Shown piece after piece: positions 15,182 through 27,179 of a DNA stretch of 36,622 nucleotides (positions are counted from its first letter, which is position 1; each line of letters opens with the position of its first letter). Made by a program: the position numbers and the translations under genes. Source of the DNA: Holosporales bacterium (GTDB lineage: Bacteria > Pseudomonadota > Alphaproteobacteria > RUG11792); NCBI GenBank assembly GCA_031268935.1, contig JAIRWL010000030.1, forward strand, positions 1-36,622. The letters are read 5' to 3'. Under the pieces are notes generated by a model. That model was not told the origin of the DNA, made no database searches, and saw only the letters and a program-made list of their open reading frames with translations.

Positions 15182-18100
15182 ATGGTCAGGTCTTATACAA
15201 GTCGTAAACGGTTCCGCAGGTCTTTCGGAAGGATCAAAGAAAAGACTCCACTACCAAATCTTATAGCACTTCAAAAAGGATCTTTCGAGAATTTTTTACA
15301 GTACGGTGTTCCATCAAATAAGATGGAAAATACTGGCTTGTACGGTATATTCAATTCTTTTTTCCCTGTCAAAGATTCTTCAGGAAAATCTCAACTTGAA
15401 TTTTGTGGATATTGTTTTGAAAGTCCAAAATACACTGAGATTGAATGCAGACAGAGAGGAGGCACCTACTCCTCAGCTCTAAAAGGAAAATTTCGATTGG
15501 TAATTTGGGATGTCGATCCGAGTACCGATTCGAGATCGATAAGAGATATCAAAGAACAGGATGTTTACCTCGGAGAAATTCCATTGATGACAGAGCGAGG
15601 TACATTTATCTTCAATGGCATCGAGAGAGTAATTGTTTCTCAAATGCATCGTAGTCCGGGAGTCTTTATAGATCATGATAATGGTAAGACTCATTCATCG
15701 TGGAAATATCTATTCGTTGCGAGAGTTATACCGTATCGAGGCTCTTGGATAGATTTTGAATTCGATCATAGAGATGTTTTGTTTGTCAGGATTGATCGCA
15801 GAAAGAAGGTATTGGCTTCGACATTTTTCATGTGTCTAGAAAGTTATGAAACTGAAGAAGCTCGAAAAAAATTAAAACCAGGGGAGACACTTCCGCCAAA
15901 TTGTATTACCGGAATGTCTAAAGAAGAAATTCTAAACTCTTTTCATGAAGTAGTTGAATATAAAAAAGTTAAGGATGGATGGGTTACGCCTTTTAAATCG
16001 GATTATTTTCGTGGAGCACGATTGATTCATGATTTAGTCGATGCTGATACGAGAGAAGTTGTCGCGAAGGCCGATAGCAAATTGACTCCAAGAGTATTGG
16101 TTCAACTGGAATCATCTGGTCTTAAGGCTATTTTCATTTCGACGGAAGAGTTACTTGGTAGATATATAGCGACGGAACATATCGATGAAGAAACTGGGAG
16201 AATATATCTGGAGGCCGGAGAAGAAATTACAGAGACGACTTTAGAGACGATTAAATCGATAGGTCTTAAAAAGATCGGCATTCTGCAGATAGGTAACGGA
16301 AGCACTGGCCCATATATGTTGAATACATTTTCTCATTCGAAATGTTTGAACAGAGAGGATGCGCTTATAGAGTTTTACAGATCGATGCTGCCTGGAGAAA
16401 CAGCAACCGTTTCGGGCGGAGAAGATTTACTGAATGCTACGATATTTGACCCTGATCGCTATGACTTATCGATAGTGGGGCGTGCCAAAATGAACGATAG
16501 GCTAAGTCTTAATATTCCAGATAATATTAGAACACTCCAGAAGCAAGATCTGATTGCCATCGTTAAATTGCTTTTCGCTATAAAAGAGGGTAACGGAGAA
16601 ATTGATGATATAGACAATCTTGGGAATCGGAGAATTAGATCGGTCGGAGAATTGATCGAGAATCAGTGCCGTGTCGGGATGTTGAGATTGGAGAGAAATG
16701 TCAAAGAAAAGATGGCGACGGCTGATGTCGATAACTACGTTCCGAGTGATTTGATTAACGCGAAACCTCTCATAACTGCTATCAAAGACTTTTTTATATC
16801 GTCACAATTGTCACAATTTATGGATCAGACTAACCCATTATCGGAAATTACGCACAAAAGACGACTATCGGCCTTGGGTCCGGGTGGACTTTCCAGAGAA
16901 AGGGCAGGATTTGAAGTTCGAGACGTTCATCCGACTCATTATTCCAGATTATGTCCAATCGAAACCCCGGAAGGGCAAAATATTGGACTTATAAATTCAC
17001 TCGCTTCATACGCTAAGATTAATAAATACGGATTCATTGAAAGTCCATATAAAAAGGTAGTCGATGGAAGGATTATTGATGAGATCGTATATCTAACGGC
17101 TACTGAAGAGAGTAAACATTCGGTTGCTCAGGCAGGTATAGCGGTCGACAAAGAGGGATATATCACGGGTGATTTAGTTGTCTGTAGGAGGGCAGGGGAG
17201 ATTGGCCTGCGTCCAAAATCTGATGTTTCATTCGTCGATATTTCCCCAAAACAAGTTGTGTCGGTGGCTGCCGCTCTAATTCCGTTCCTCGAAAATGATG
17301 ATGCGACGAGGGCGCTCATGGGATCTAACATGCAGCGTCAAGCTGTTCCATTACTAAGGGCAGAAGCCCCTCTCGTCGGGACCGGAATGGAGACGGTCAT
17401 TGCCAAAGATTCGGGAGCAACCGTTGTTGCGAAAAGATCGGGGATTATCGATCATGTCGATTCTAGAAGGATCGTGATTAGGGTAACTGAGGAGGATAAT
17501 GCTGGGGCTGATGTCTATTCCTTGGCCAAGTTCCAATGCTCTAATATGGGGACTTGTATTAATCAGAAACCTCTCGTAAAGACTGGTGATCAAATTGAAG
17601 CGGGGGACATTATTGCCGACGGTCCGGCGACGGATACCGGTGAGCTCGCTCTCGGAAGGAATTTACTGGTTGCCTTCATGTCATGGCACGGTTATAGCTT
17701 CGAAGATTCGATCATATTATCAGAGCGAGTCGTTAAAGAAGATACATTGACTTCAATTCATATCGAAAGCTTTGAAATTATGGCTCGTGATACAAAACTT
17801 GGAAATGAGGAAATAACCAGGGATCTTCCTAACATAGCTGAAGAATCTTTAAGAAATTTGGATGAATCTGGAATAGTTTACGTTGGAGCCGAAGTAAATC
17901 CAGGTGATATTTTGGTAGGAAAGGTGACTCCGAAGGGAGAAACACCGATGACTCCAGAAGAGAAGCTGTTGCGAGCTATATTCGGAGAAAAATCTGCAGA
18001 TGTTAAGGACAGCTCGTTTAGAGTACCGCCTGGAGTTTCTGGAACCGTCGTTGAGGTTAGGATTTTGATGAGACGCGGAGTCGAGAAAGATGATAGGGCT

Positions 18101-19360
18101 CTCGCGATTGAAAAGCAGTTAATCGATGATTTGATTAGTGATCGGGATTCTGAAAAGAAGATATTGGAACAGACTTATGCTAAGCACTTGTACAATAGAT
18201 TGCTAGGTCAGCCATTGATTTCTGGATTGACGGGCCACTCAGAAGGGGAAACTATAGGGGCTTCGATGATCGATGGCTTCTCGCTGTATCGATTGAGAGA
18301 TATTAGAATAAAAAATGATAAATTGCAGGAATCGATCTCGCTTTTAGTGAAGCAATTCGATGAAAAAATTCAAAAAATTCAAAAAACGTTCGAAGAGAGT
18401 GTTTACAAATTGAGGAGGGGAGATGACCTGCCGGCCGGAGTTCTTAAACTTGTCAAAGTCTTTGTTGCCAATAAACGCAAGATTCAGCCGGGGGACAAGA
18501 TGGCTGGACGCCACGGGAATAAGGGAGTCGTTTCCAGAATTTTGCCGATCGAAGATATGCCATATCTCGAAGACGGGACACCGGTTGATATCATACTAAA
18601 TCCTCTTGGTCTTCCTTCGAGAATGAACGTTGGGCAGATACTGGAGACTCATTTAGGAGCCGCGGCTCGCGAATTGGGATTACAGATCCAGAGCATGCTG
18701 GATCGATATAATGAAAGTAAGGTCAGTTTAGGTGATTTGAGGGAAAAGGTTTCCGATGCTTATGTGGATGAAGAAGATATCGAAGATATCAAATCACTGA
18801 ATGATGAAGAATTCTTGGAGTTGGCAACTAATTTAGGTAAAGGCCTTCCAGTATCGAGTCCAGTTTTCGACGGTGCTAGACTCGAAGATATCGATGCATT
18901 CCTTGAGAAGGCCGGGCTCGATAAATCGGGTCAGGTGAGGCTCTATGATGGTCTCTCCGGTGAACCATTCGATAGGAAAGTTACGGTTGGATATAAATAT
19001 ATTCTTAAACTTCATCATTTGGTTGATGATAAAATTCATGCTCGTTCTGTTGGCCCTTATAGTCTTATAACTCAGCAACCCCTTGGAGGTAAGTCGCAAT
19101 TTGGTGGTCAAAGATTCGGGGAGATGGAGGTTTGGGCTCTCGAGGGGTACGGCGCTGCTCATATTTTGCGTGAAATGCTAACGGTAAAATCGGACGACGC
19201 TAAGGGTAGAACCAAGGTGTATGAATCGATTGTACGCGGAGAGAATGAGGTTAAACCGGAAGTACCAGAATCATTTAACGTCTTAGTAAAAGAACTTAGA
19301 TCGCTGGCTCTGAATGTTTCCTTCGAGCACGGAATAGATCCAGAGAAAATCGACATTTAG
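15182..19360 (+). CDS. rpoB: RNA polymerase beta subunit
   Basis: RpoB forms half of the polymerase active-site cleft and is the rifampicin target. From ATG 15182 it has 1392 residues. This start is chosen because [18 protein letters not shown] aligns with alphaproteobacterial RpoB starts and AGAAGG lies 11 bases upstream; an in-frame TTG at 15173 is only 2 bases from that site. The rifampicin region reads [20 protein letters not shown], then LSALGPGGL, so the main resistance positions look sensitive (one N-to-T change after MDQ). Further blocks include [13 protein letters not shown] and the C-terminal [20 protein letters not shown]. rpoC follows after 5 bases. Confidence 0.97.
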   Translation: MVRSYTSRKRFRRSFGRIKEKTPLPNLIALQKGSFENFLQYGVPSNKMENTGLYGIFNSFFPVKDSSGKSQLEFCGYCFESPKYTEIECRQRGGTYSSALKGKFRLVIWDVDPSTDSRSIRDIKEQDVYLGEIPLMTERGTFIFNGIERVIVSQMHRSPGVFIDHDNGKTHSSWKYLFVARVIPYRGSWIDFEFDHRDVLFVRIDRRKKVLASTFFMCLESYETEEARKKLKPGETLPPNCITGMSKEEILNSFHEVVEYKKVKDGWVTPFKSDYFRGARLIHDLVDADTREVVAKADSKLTPRVLVQLESSGLKAIFISTEELLGRYIATEHIDEETGRIYLEAGEEITETTLETIKSIGLKKIGILQIGNGSTGPYMLNTFSHSKCLNREDALIEFYRSMLPGETATVSGGEDLLNATIFDPDRYDLSIVGRAKMNDRLSLNIPDNIRTLQKQDLIAIVKLLFAIKEGNGEIDDIDNLGNRRIRSVGELIENQCRVGMLRLERNVKEKMATADVDNYVPSDLINAKPLITAIKDFFISSQLSQFMDQTNPLSEITHKRRLSALGPGGLSRERAGFEVRDVHPTHYSRLCPIETPEGQNIGLINSLASYAKINKYGFIESPYKKVVDGRIIDEIVYLTATEESKHSVAQAGIAVDKEGYITGDLVVCRRAGEIGLRPKSDVSFVDISPKQVVSVAAALIPFLENDDATRALMGSNMQRQAVPLLRAEAPLVGTGMETVIAKDSGATVVAKRSGIIDHVDSRRIVIRVTEEDNAGADVYSLAKFQCSNMGTCINQKPLVKTGDQIEAGDIIADGPATDTGELALGRNLLVAFMSWHGYSFEDSIILSERVVKEDTLTSIHIESFEIMARDTKLGNEEITRDLPNIAEESLRNLDESGIVYVGAEVNPGDILVGKVTPKGETPMTPEEKLLRAIFGEKSADVKDSSFRVPPGVSGTVVEVRILMRRGVEKDDRALAIEKQLIDDLISDRDSEKKILEQTYAKHLYNRLLGQPLISGLTGHSEGETIGASMIDGFSLYRLRDIRIKNDKLQESISLLVKQFDEKIQKIQKTFEESVYKLRRGDDLPAGVLKLVKVFVANKRKIQPGDKMAGRHGNKGVVSRILPIEDMPYLEDGTPVDIILNPLGLPSRMNVGQILETHLGAAARELGLQIQSMLDRYNESKVSLGDLREKVSDAYVDEEDIEDIKSLNDEEFLELATNLGKGLPVSSPVFDGARLEDIDAFLEKAGLDKSGQVRLYDGLSGEPFDRKVTVGYKYILKLHHLVDDKIHARSVGPYSLITQQPLGGKSQFGGQRFGEMEVWALEGYGAAHILREMLTVKSDDAKGRTKVYESIVRGENEVKPEVPESFNVLVKELRSLALNVSFEHGIDPEKIDI

Positions 19361-19365
19361 GAGTA

Positions 19366-22300
19366 ATGACAAACATGGGATTGAAGAAAAATTTAAGGCC
19401 TGAAAGTGGGGATAGCATCGCTAAAGATTTCGATGCGATGAGGATTTCTATAGCAAGTCCTGATGAAATACGTTCCTGGTCTTATGGTGAAGTAAAAAAA
19501 CCGGAAACGATTAATTATAGAACGTTCAAACCGGAACGTGATGGACTTTTCTGTGCGAGGATTTTTGGTCCAATAAAGGACTACGAGTGTAATTGTGGTC
19601 GTTATAAACGAATGAAGTATAAGGGGACGATATGCGAAAAATGTGGCGTAGAGGTTACTCTTAGCAGGGTTCGCCGAGAGAGGATGGGGCATATCGAGCT
19701 TGCTGCACCTGTTGTTCATGTTTGGTTTATGAAGTCCATCCCAAGCAGGATTTCAATGATTCTTGATCGCGGAGTAAAAGAACTTGAGAAAATTCTTTAT
19801 TTCGAAAAATATGTTGTGCTCGAGCCTGGATTTAGCCCTTTCTCTCAATTTCAATCCATAACGGAAGAGGAATATCAGGCGGCTTTGGATAAGTACGGAG
19901 AGAATGCCTTTACCGTAAATATTGGAGCAGAAGCAATTCGAGATATGCTTTCTTCCATCAATCTTGCAGAAGAAATTGAAAAATTAAAGCAAGAACTTGA
20001 ATCGAAGGTAGTTGATATTCGGAAGAAAAAAATAGTTAAAAGATTGAAAATTCTGTCGGCTTTCGTTAAGACTGGATCGAGACCGGAACAACTCGTTATG
20101 ACCGTCCTCCCAGTTATTCCGCCGGAGCTAAGGCCGCTCGTGCCCTTAGAGGGAGGCCGATTTGCGACGAGTGATTTGAATGATCTGTATCGTCGTGTGA
20201 TTAATAGAAATAACAGGCTGAAAAGGCTGCTGGAACTGAAGGCACCTGATATTATCGTTCGTAATGAAAAGCGAATGCTGCAAGAATCCGTAGATTCTTT
20301 GTTTGATAACAAGAGGAAAGGAGTTAAGTCGAGTGTTGGGGGTAATAAACGCCCTCTTAAATCTTTGGCCGATATGTTGAAGGGCAAACAGGGGCGTTTC
20401 CGCCAAAATCTACTGGGAAAGAGAGTGGATTATTCCGGAAGGTCTGTCATTATCGTTGGTCCAGAATTAAGGCTTCATCAATGCGGATTACCAAAACAAA
20501 TGGCTTTGGAAATGTTCAGGCCATTCGTTTATGCAAAACTTGAAAAATACGGGTTGGCCAGCACACTAAAATCGGCGAAACGATTGATCGAACGGGATAG
20601 ACCAGAAGTATGGGACATTCTGGAAGAGGTCATTCGAGAGCATCCGGTTTTACTGAACAGAGCTCCGACCTTGCATCGTCTCAGTATTCAGGCTTTTGAG
20701 CCCATTTTAATTGAAGGCAAAGCGATTCAGCTGCATCCACTTGTCTGTACAGCCTTCAACGCCGATTTCGACGGTGACCAGATGGCCGTTCATGTTCCTT
20801 TGTCCATTGAAGCGCAGCTTGAGGCCAGAATATTGATGCTATCGACTAACAATATCCTCAGCCCATCGAATGGAAAACCGATCGTCGTTCCATCAAAAGA
20901 TATCGTTTTGGGAGTGTACTACCTAACGATGTCGATCGATGAGTTGCCAAATGAGGGGATTTGTCTGTCTGATCTCAGTGAAATCATGTATGCCCTGGAA
21001 GAAAAAGTAGTAACTTATCATACCAAGATCAAGACGAGAGTGCCGTTCTATAACGAAGACGGAACTTTTAAAAGTAAATTGGTTGAAACGACTCCTGGTA
21101 GAGTAATACTTTTGCAAAATCTCCCTAAGCATCATAAGATAAGCTTCGATCTCATCAATAAGGTATTGACATCGACTGATGTCGGTATACTAGTCGATGA
21201 AATATATTTCCATTGCGGGCAAAAGGCGACCGCAATCTTTGTTGACCATATAATGGAAGTTGGCTTTAAGTATATGACGAAATCTGGTATTTCATACGGA
21301 AAAGATGATTTGGTCATTCCTGAGGCGAAAAAAACTCTCGTCGCAGAAACGGAGAAGATAGTAGGTGAATTTGAGCAGCAATACCTTGATGGATTTATAA
21401 CGCAAGGTGAAAAATATAACAAAGTCGTCGATGCTTGGGATAAATGCGGTGATAAAATTGCTGAAGAATTGATGAAGGCAGTGGCCGCCACAAAGCCCGG
21501 TTGCCAGCCAAATTCGGTTTATATGATGGTGCATTCGAAGGCAAGAGGATCTGTTGCTCAATTAAAACAATCGGCTGGAATGAGAGGATTGATGACGAAA
21601 CCTACGGGCGAAATTATTGAGACGCCGATTGTGTCTAATTTTAAAGAAGGTCTTTCGGTTCTTGAATACTTTTTATCGACTCACGGTAGTCGCAAAGGAT
21701 TGACCGATACTGCCCTTAAAACGGCTAATTCCGGTTATCTAACGAGAAGACTCGTCGATGTTGCGAACGATTGTATCGTTTCTGAAGAAGATTGCGGGAC
21801 GACCAATGGCCTGGTGATGAAACCGGTTTACGACGGACTTACAACTGTTATTTCTATTAAGGAGAGAATCCTTGGTAGATATGCCTCAAAGGATATTGTT
21901 GATCCTAATAATGGCACCCTGATTTTGGCTAAGAACGGATTTATCGATGAGTATAAGGTCGAAAAGATAATAGAGGCCGGAATCGATGAAGTTTGGGTGA
22001 GGTCCGCTGTAACTTGCGAAAGCAAGCGCGGAATTTGCACTAAATGTTATGGAAGAGATTTGGCACGTGGCACTATCGTCAGTGTCGGCGAAGCTATCGG
22101 AGTTATCGCCGCACAATCCATCGGAGAGCCCGGTACTCAGCTCACGATGAGAACGTTTCATATTGGAGGAGCGGCTCAGAAAAGCGTTGAACGTTCCAAT
22201 ATTGAGTCTTCTATGGAAGCTCAAATTGCATTTAAAAATACCAATTTTGCCTTGAATAGCTCCGGAGAATCGGTAGTTTTATCTCGGAAATCGGAGATAT

Positions 22301-23496
22301 CTCTGATAGATGGCAACGGTCGTGAACGAATCGTTCACAAGGTTCCGTATGGAGCAAGATTAAAGGTCAAGGCTGGAGATACCGTTAAAATTGGTCAGAT
22401 TTTGGCTGAATGGGATCCGTATACTACTCCAGTCGTCTGTGAGGCCAGTGGATTTGCGAAGTTCATAGATTTGGTGAATGATCAATCGATAAAAGAGATT
22501 ATCGATGAAGCGACTGGAATATCCAGCAAGGTGGTTACCGATTGGAAACAGTCCGCTCGTACCTCCAATTTCAGGCCTACGATTTTGCTGGTAGATGAAT
22601 TGGGGCACACGATCATGTTATCGGACAAAGTCGAAGCTAGATATTTTCTTTCGATCGATTCAGTCATAACTGTTAATGATGGAGATAGGATCTCTGCGGG
22701 TGATATAATCGCAAAAATTCCAAAAGATATCATCAAGACTAGAGACATAACTGGAGGATTGCCTAGGATTTCCGAACTCTTCGAAGCCAGAATGCCTAAA
22801 AATCCTGCAATTATTGCTGACGTGGATGGACAGATAGAGTTTGGTAAAGACCATAGAATGAAGCGGCGCATTATTATCGTTCCAGATGATCATAGTGCGA
22901 AGCCGATCGAGTACCTCGCCCCGAAGGGACGTTCCGTTTTGGTCCGCGAGTGGGATTATGTGAAGAAGGGGGATGTGATCGTTGATGGTAATATAGTTCT
23001 GCAAGATATGTTGCGTATTTTGGGAATTGAAGAAATGACGATGTATATCGTTAATGAGGTGCAAAGAGTTTACAGATTGCAGGGAGTTCCCATAAATGAT
23101 AAACACATCGAAATTATTGTAAAACAAATGTTGCAGAAGCGGGAAATTAGAGACGCGGGTGACTCGACATATATAGTTGGAGATGAAATAGATAAAGAAG
23201 ATTTAACTACCGTTAATGCTGATTTACTGAAAAATGGACTCCGGCCTATTTTATCAACTCCTGTTTTACAGGGCATTACCAGAGCTTCATTACACACTAA
23301 ATCATTCATTTCGGCGGCCTCCTTCCAGGAGACAACGAGAGTTTTAACGGAGGCAGCTATATCTGGCAAGATCGACTTCCTGGTTGGTCTCAAGGAAAAT
23401 GTCATAGTCGGAAGGCTAATGCCAGCTGGAACTGGGAGAGTCGCCAGGCAATGGTTGGCAGAGGCTAACTCTCGGCTGATTTCTAAGGCGTCATAG
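19366..23496 (+). CDS. rpoC: RNA polymerase beta' subunit
   Basis: RpoC holds the catalytic magnesium. The 1376-residue protein has the N-terminal zinc ribbon (CNCGRYK...CEKCG near residues 74-92), the DNA-entry block [18 protein letters not shown], the active-site loop [12 protein letters not shown] near 465-476, and the bridge/trigger-helix region. A second cysteine cluster, [15 protein letters not shown] near 885-899, follows, and then the [25 protein letters not shown] block. A GGAG precedes the ATG. It closes the rpoBC unit; no strong terminator is visible after it. Confidence 0.97.
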   Translation: MTNMGLKKNLRPESGDSIAKDFDAMRISIASPDEIRSWSYGEVKKPETINYRTFKPERDGLFCARIFGPIKDYECNCGRYKRMKYKGTICEKCGVEVTLSRVRRERMGHIELAAPVVHVWFMKSIPSRISMILDRGVKELEKILYFEKYVVLEPGFSPFSQFQSITEEEYQAALDKYGENAFTVNIGAEAIRDMLSSINLAEEIEKLKQELESKVVDIRKKKIVKRLKILSAFVKTGSRPEQLVMTVLPVIPPELRPLVPLEGGRFATSDLNDLYRRVINRNNRLKRLLELKAPDIIVRNEKRMLQESVDSLFDNKRKGVKSSVGGNKRPLKSLADMLKGKQGRFRQNLLGKRVDYSGRSVIIVGPELRLHQCGLPKQMALEMFRPFVYAKLEKYGLASTLKSAKRLIERDRPEVWDILEEVIREHPVLLNRAPTLHRLSIQAFEPILIEGKAIQLHPLVCTAFNADFDGDQMAVHVPLSIEAQLEARILMLSTNNILSPSNGKPIVVPSKDIVLGVYYLTMSIDELPNEGICLSDLSEIMYALEEKVVTYHTKIKTRVPFYNEDGTFKSKLVETTPGRVILLQNLPKHHKISFDLINKVLTSTDVGILVDEIYFHCGQKATAIFVDHIMEVGFKYMTKSGISYGKDDLVIPEAKKTLVAETEKIVGEFEQQYLDGFITQGEKYNKVVDAWDKCGDKIAEELMKAVAATKPGCQPNSVYMMVHSKARGSVAQLKQSAGMRGLMTKPTGEIIETPIVSNFKEGLSVLEYFLSTHGSRKGLTDTALKTANSGYLTRRLVDVANDCIVSEEDCGTTNGLVMKPVYDGLTTVISIKERILGRYASKDIVDPNNGTLILAKNGFIDEYKVEKIIEAGIDEVWVRSAVTCESKRGICTKCYGRDLARGTIVSVGEAIGVIAAQSIGEPGTQLTMRTFHIGGAAQKSVERSNIESSMEAQIAFKNTNFALNSSGESVVLSRKSEISLIDGNGRERIVHKVPYGARLKVKAGDTVKIGQILAEWDPYTTPVVCEASGFAKFIDLVNDQSIKEIIDEATGISSKVVTDWKQSARTSNFRPTILLVDELGHTIMLSDKVEARYFLSIDSVITVNDGDRISAGDIIAKIPKDIIKTRDITGGLPRISELFEARMPKNPAIIADVDGQIEFGKDHRMKRRIIIVPDDHSAKPIEYLAPKGRSVLVREWDYVKKGDVIVDGNIVLQDMLRILGIEEMTMYIVNEVQRVYRLQGVPINDKHIEIIVKQMLQKREIRDAGDSTYIVGDEIDKEDLTTVNADLLKNGLRPILSTPVLQGITRASLHTKSFISAASFQETTRVLTEAAISGKIDFLVGLKENVIVGRLMPAGTGRVARQWLAEANSRLISKAS

Positions 23497-23565
23497 TCTT
23501 GTGATTTTAGATACTCGAGATCCTTAGATGTGTTTCATTTGTGATCGGAGTTGAGGGTGTCTGAG

Positions 23566-24594
23566 ATGTCGCCGAAAGTGAAAATCTTCGGGATTGCGGC
23601 TTCTGTCCTCGTGGCCTCGTGGTTATTATATTCTATGGGGAAATTGATCGTTCCTTTCCTTGTCTCTCTGATATTAGCTTATGCTCTCCACGTGCCATCT
23701 CGTTACCTTTCGCAGGTGCTGCATATATCTTTCTCTGTAGCCTCTGGAATCATAGTAAGTGTTTTACTTGCTTTTTCAGGATTATTTGTCATATTTCTTA
23801 TTCCTGTAATCAAAAATTCTGCTATAGCTATAGTTCAAAGGCTTCCGATCTTCCTGCATTCATTGCCGAATTCGGTTAATACGTTTCTTTCAAATGTTTG
23901 TTCCACATTCGGAATAGAAAAGCAATTTGACATCGCAACTAATTTACAAAATTATATTAGCGAAATAACGTCTTCTTGGCCAAATTATATCGTTCATATT
24001 GTCGATACAAGTATGGCAATGTTTCATTCGGTAATCTTTATTATAATGGTTCCAATTATCGTGTTTCATTTACTGAGAGATTGGGACAAAATAACATTAT
24101 CTATCCAATCAATTTTAAAAAAGATGACGTCAGAAACGGTAATTACTGTACTAAATCAAATTAATACGACTCTTGGTATATATGTAAAGGGGCAACTGTT
24201 GGTATGTTGTATACTGTCTATAGTGTATTCCACGGCACTGTTCTTTTTGAATCTCGAGGAATATTTTATTTGCGGTATCTTTTCTGGATTTTTGTCATTT
24301 GCTCCATTTTTTGGGCCAGTGATCGGATTTCTAACGACATTGGCGATGGCTATTGATGATTTTTCGGCCCGACAATACCTTTTGGCGTGTTGCCTCTATA
24401 CGATCGTTCCGCTTCTAGATTCAAATCTAATAACTCCGAAACTAATCGGAAAAAGCATAGGAGTTCAGCCTGTATGGCTCTTATTTTCAATCTGTGCGGC
24501 TATTTCAGTCTTAGGCGCTGCGGGTATCTTTATTTCAATCCCGGTGGCCGTTATTTTATCAACGGTCTGCAAAGAACTCTTAAAAAAGGTATAA
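23566..24594 (+). CDS. AI-2E family transporter (PerM/TqsA-like)
   Basis: This 342-residue inner-membrane protein has about eight membrane helices, with a soluble stretch between the first helices and the rest, as in the AI-2E/PerM family. Signature parts are the LIVPFLVSLILAYAL helix, VPIIVFHLLRDWD, and LDSNLITPKLIGKSIGVQPVWLLFS near the C-terminus. Members export autoinducer-2 or move ions or other small molecules; the substrate here is unknown. ATG 23566 is chosen over the TTG at 23551 because GAGGG precedes it at a suitable distance. It stands alone between rpoC and psd. Confidence 0.88.
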   Translation: MSPKVKIFGIAASVLVASWLLYSMGKLIVPFLVSLILAYALHVPSRYLSQVLHISFSVASGIIVSVLLAFSGLFVIFLIPVIKNSAIAIVQRLPIFLHSLPNSVNTFLSNVCSTFGIEKQFDIATNLQNYISEITSSWPNYIVHIVDTSMAMFHSVIFIIMVPIIVFHLLRDWDKITLSIQSILKKMTSETVITVLNQINTTLGIYVKGQLLVCCILSIVYSTALFFLNLEEYFICGIFSGFLSFAPFFGPVIGFLTTLAMAIDDFSARQYLLACCLYTIVPLLDSNLITPKLIGKSIGVQPVWLLFSICAAISVLGAAGIFISIPVAVILSTVCKELLKKV

Positions 24595-24664
24595 TTGAGT
24601 AGCATTCGTAAAATTGTATATGCTAGAATTTGGCCGGGTCTGATGTTTTCATACTGGTTATTGG

Positions 24665-25363
24665 ATGAATTTTCCAGGGCTTGATTTTTCTATTCATAAA
24701 GACGGGTTCCGTTTTATTGGCGCGGCGGCGGCCGCTACTTTGCTTTTTTCGATGTTGATTACCTCTTTGGCATGGTTTTTCGCTGTTGTCACGCTTTTTT
24801 GTACTTTCTTTTTTAGAAATCCGAAGAGATCTGTCCCTAGCGATGATAATCTGATAGTCAGTCCGGCCGATGGAACCGTTTGTGCAATTAATTTTGAAGT
24901 TCCTTCTGACGATTTGGGTCTCGGAGAGGATAAAAGGTATAGAATCAGTATATTCTTGAGTATTTTTAATGTACATGTAAATAGATTGCCAGTATCTGGA
25001 AGAATAAGGAATATCATCTACAGTCCTGGCTCTTTTTTAAATGCGGCTTTGGAAAAGGCTAGTATTTTTAACGAGAAAAATACCTTGATTGTCGAGGTTA
25101 ATGGCGATCCGTCAAATTTGATGGCATTATCTCAGATTGCAGGAATGATCGGGAGGCGGATAGTCTGCGATGTTCATGATGGTCAAGATATTGCGAAAGG
25201 GCGAATTTTTGGCATCATTAGATTCGGCAGCAGGGTTGATATATGGCTTCCGGTCGGTATTGTGCCAAGAGTATGTATTGGACAAACTATGGTTGGTGGG
25301 GAGACTATTTTGTCGGATTTTTCTTCGGGGGCAGAATCACCTCTAGAGAGTGTCATCATATAA
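24665..25363 (+). CDS. psd: Phosphatidylserine decarboxylase proenzyme
   Basis: Psd converts phosphatidylserine to phosphatidylethanolamine. The 232-residue protein is the short alphaproteobacterial form: a membrane hairpin (residues 18-50), then FRNPKR.VP, SPADGTV near 66-72, NVHVNR near 102-107, and the self-cleavage site RFGSRVD with Gly188-Ser189, where the pyruvoyl group forms. No clear ribosome-binding site precedes ATG 24665. pssA, the usual partner, is not next to it; instead a DedA-family gene begins 3 bases after the stop codon, suggesting co-expression of synthesis and lipid movement. Confidence 0.94.
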   Translation: MNFPGLDFSIHKDGFRFIGAAAAATLLFSMLITSLAWFFAVVTLFCTFFFRNPKRSVPSDDNLIVSPADGTVCAINFEVPSDDLGLGEDKRYRISIFLSIFNVHVNRLPVSGRIRNIIYSPGSFLNAALEKASIFNEKNTLIVEVNGDPSNLMALSQIAGMIGRRIVCDVHDGQDIAKGRIFGIIRFGSRVDIWLPVGIVPRVCIGQTMVGGETILSDFSSGAESPLESVII

Positions 25364-25366
25364 AAA

Positions 25367-25936
25367 ATGTTTGATTCCGGGTTAGTTGCTTCTTTTGTAA
25401 AAGATTGGGGATATCTTGCAGTTTTTTTAGGCTCGATATTTGAAGGTGAAGTAATATTACTTACGGCTAGTGCATTCGCGGCAGTTAGCGGCTGTCTGTC
25501 TATTTATACTATATTTACGATTGCCTTTACGACGACTGTTTTGGTTGATCAACTTCTGTTTTTCATTGGATATAAAACTGGGACAGATTGGCTGATTCGT
25601 AGATTTCCAAAATTACTTCTGGCGAGAGAGAAAGTCTTTTCTCTTTTAAATAGAATGGACGTGTTTTTTATATTTGCTTTTCGTTTTATTTATGGAATAC
25701 GAACAATTAGTCCAATCATAATTGGAGCTGCTAAAATTAAGCCATGTAGATTTATCGGATATAATATACTGTCCGGCTTTTGTTGGGCTTTTATCGGGTG
25801 TTTCTTAGGATATGTAATAGCGGATGTTTTGGCAGATGGATCATTCGATACGATGCCGGCCGTGCTAGCTATTTCAATTGGCATTGCATTACTCGGTGGA
25901 GGAATCTTTCTAACAAGGAAATTTAAAAGACGTTGA
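25367..25936 (+). CDS. DedA-family membrane protein
   Basis: This 189-residue inner-membrane protein belongs to the DedA/VTT family. It has the re-entrant GSIFEGEVILLTAS segment with a conserved acidic residue, a central RFIYGIRTISPIIIGAAKIKP segment holding the conserved arginines, and several membrane helices near the end. Members of this family are reported to flip undecaprenyl phosphate or phosphatidylethanolamine. The gene starts 3 bases after psd, so a role in distributing newly made phosphatidylethanolamine is a fair inference. Confidence 0.88.
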   Translation: MFDSGLVASFVKDWGYLAVFLGSIFEGEVILLTASAFAAVSGCLSIYTIFTIAFTTTVLVDQLLFFIGYKTGTDWLIRRFPKLLLAREKVFSLLNRMDVFFIFAFRFIYGIRTISPIIIGAAKIKPCRFIGYNILSGFCWAFIGCFLGYVIADVLADGSFDTMPAVLAISIGIALLGGGIFLTRKFKRR

Positions 25937-25982
25937 TGCATAAGTGTGGTACTATTCGTAAACGTTTTTTTAAAGTATCAGA

Positions 25983-27149
25983 TTGCATTTGAAAACTTTC
26001 GAAGATTTTAAAAATTTAGTGGAAAAAACGCCGAGTTTCAGGAGATGTATTGTAAGGTGTGACTTGAATCTACCATCTTCAATTAAAGATCTCTCGAAGA
26101 TTTATGCGGTAAAGGACACTATCGATTCAGTATTGGCTCTCGGTCTAAGAGTAGTTTTAATTTCTCATTACAAAAGACCGAAACCGGAAGATGTGTTTAC
26201 TCAGAAGTTTTCGCTTTCGGGGGTAGTGGATGATATTTCTGAAGTTTTAGGCCGAGATGTACAATTCATCGGATCGTCAATTTTCGAAACGAGTCCAGAT
26301 CCTATTAATTCGGATATCGTCTTATTGGAAAATCTTAGATTTTATGAAGGAGAAACTCAAAATGATGATGATTTTGCTAAAGTTTTAGCGAGTTTTGGGG
26401 ATGTATATGTAAATGATGCATTTTCCGTTTCTCATAGAAAACATGCTTCGGTGTGCGCGATAAACAAATTCATTCCATCTTTTCCTGGTCTGTCACTCCT
26501 GAATGAAATAGAGTGGCTTTCGAAATTAATGAGTTCTGTAAGTAGGCCATATACGGCCATAATCGGTGGCTCAAAAGTTTCTACAAAAATGGATGTTTTA
26601 AAACAACTTTCCCAGACGGCCGATTGTTTGGTAATAGCTGGCGCGATGGCCAATACTTTTCTGGCGGCTCAGGGGTTTGATATGCGACAATCGGCAATCG
26701 AAACAGATCTAATCGATGTAGCCATTGAGATTATGAAATTATCCGCAGCCGAAATTATCTTTCCGGTCGATTTTTTGGCAGCACCTAATATCGAATCTCC
26801 GGGAATGCCGTGTAAGTTAAACAGCGTTCCAGAGGGGTATTCGTGTTTTGATATTGGTGAAAATACGGTCGGCTTGATTCAGAACAAAATCGCCAGATCT
26901 AAAACACTTTTATGGAACGGAGCCCTTGGGGCATTTGAATTCTCTAATTTTGATGCATCGACGAAGGTGCTTGCTTCTTTCATATCTGAGCAAACGCTAC
27001 ATGGAAACATAATATCCATCGTAGGGGGAGGCGAAACGATAGCCTCGCTAGGACCATATAAAAAACATATATCCTTCACATCCACGGCCGGGGGAGCGTT
27101 TCTCGAGTTTATCGCTGGTTATGACCTCCCCGGACTAGCTAATTTATAA
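25983..27149 (+). CDS. pgk: Phosphoglycerate kinase
   Basis: Pgk interconverts 1,3-bisphosphoglycerate and 3-phosphoglycerate with ATP/ADP. The 388-residue protein shows the substrate motifs RCDLNLP, SHYKRP and ENLRFYEGE..NDDDFAK, the hinge DVYVNDAFSVSHRKHAS, and the nucleotide-side GGSKVSTKMD, LWNGALGAFE, GGGETIAS and TSTAGGAFLEFI. There is no ATG near the N-terminus; TTG at 25983 or 25989 must be used. Some substrate-site residues deviate from the usual sequence: RVDLNVP reads RCDLNLP and SHLGRP reads SHYKRP, and the conserved RI is KI. It is the only glycolytic gene in the window and ends 30 bases from the convergent repeat-protein gene. Confidence 0.93.
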   Translation: MHLKTFEDFKNLVEKTPSFRRCIVRCDLNLPSSIKDLSKIYAVKDTIDSVLALGLRVVLISHYKRPKPEDVFTQKFSLSGVVDDISEVLGRDVQFIGSSIFETSPDPINSDIVLLENLRFYEGETQNDDDFAKVLASFGDVYVNDAFSVSHRKHASVCAINKFIPSFPGLSLLNEIEWLSKLMSSVSRPYTAIIGGSKVSTKMDVLKQLSQTADCLVIAGAMANTFLAAQGFDMRQSAIETDLIDVAIEIMKLSAAEIIFPVDFLAAPNIESPGMPCKLNSVPEGYSCFDIGENTVGLIQNKIARSKTLLWNGALGAFEFSNFDASTKVLASFISEQTLHGNIISIVGGGETIASLGPYKKHISFTSTAGGAFLEFIAGYDLPGLANL

Positions 27150-27179
27150 CATTTATAACCAGTAACTTACTCCCAAAGA

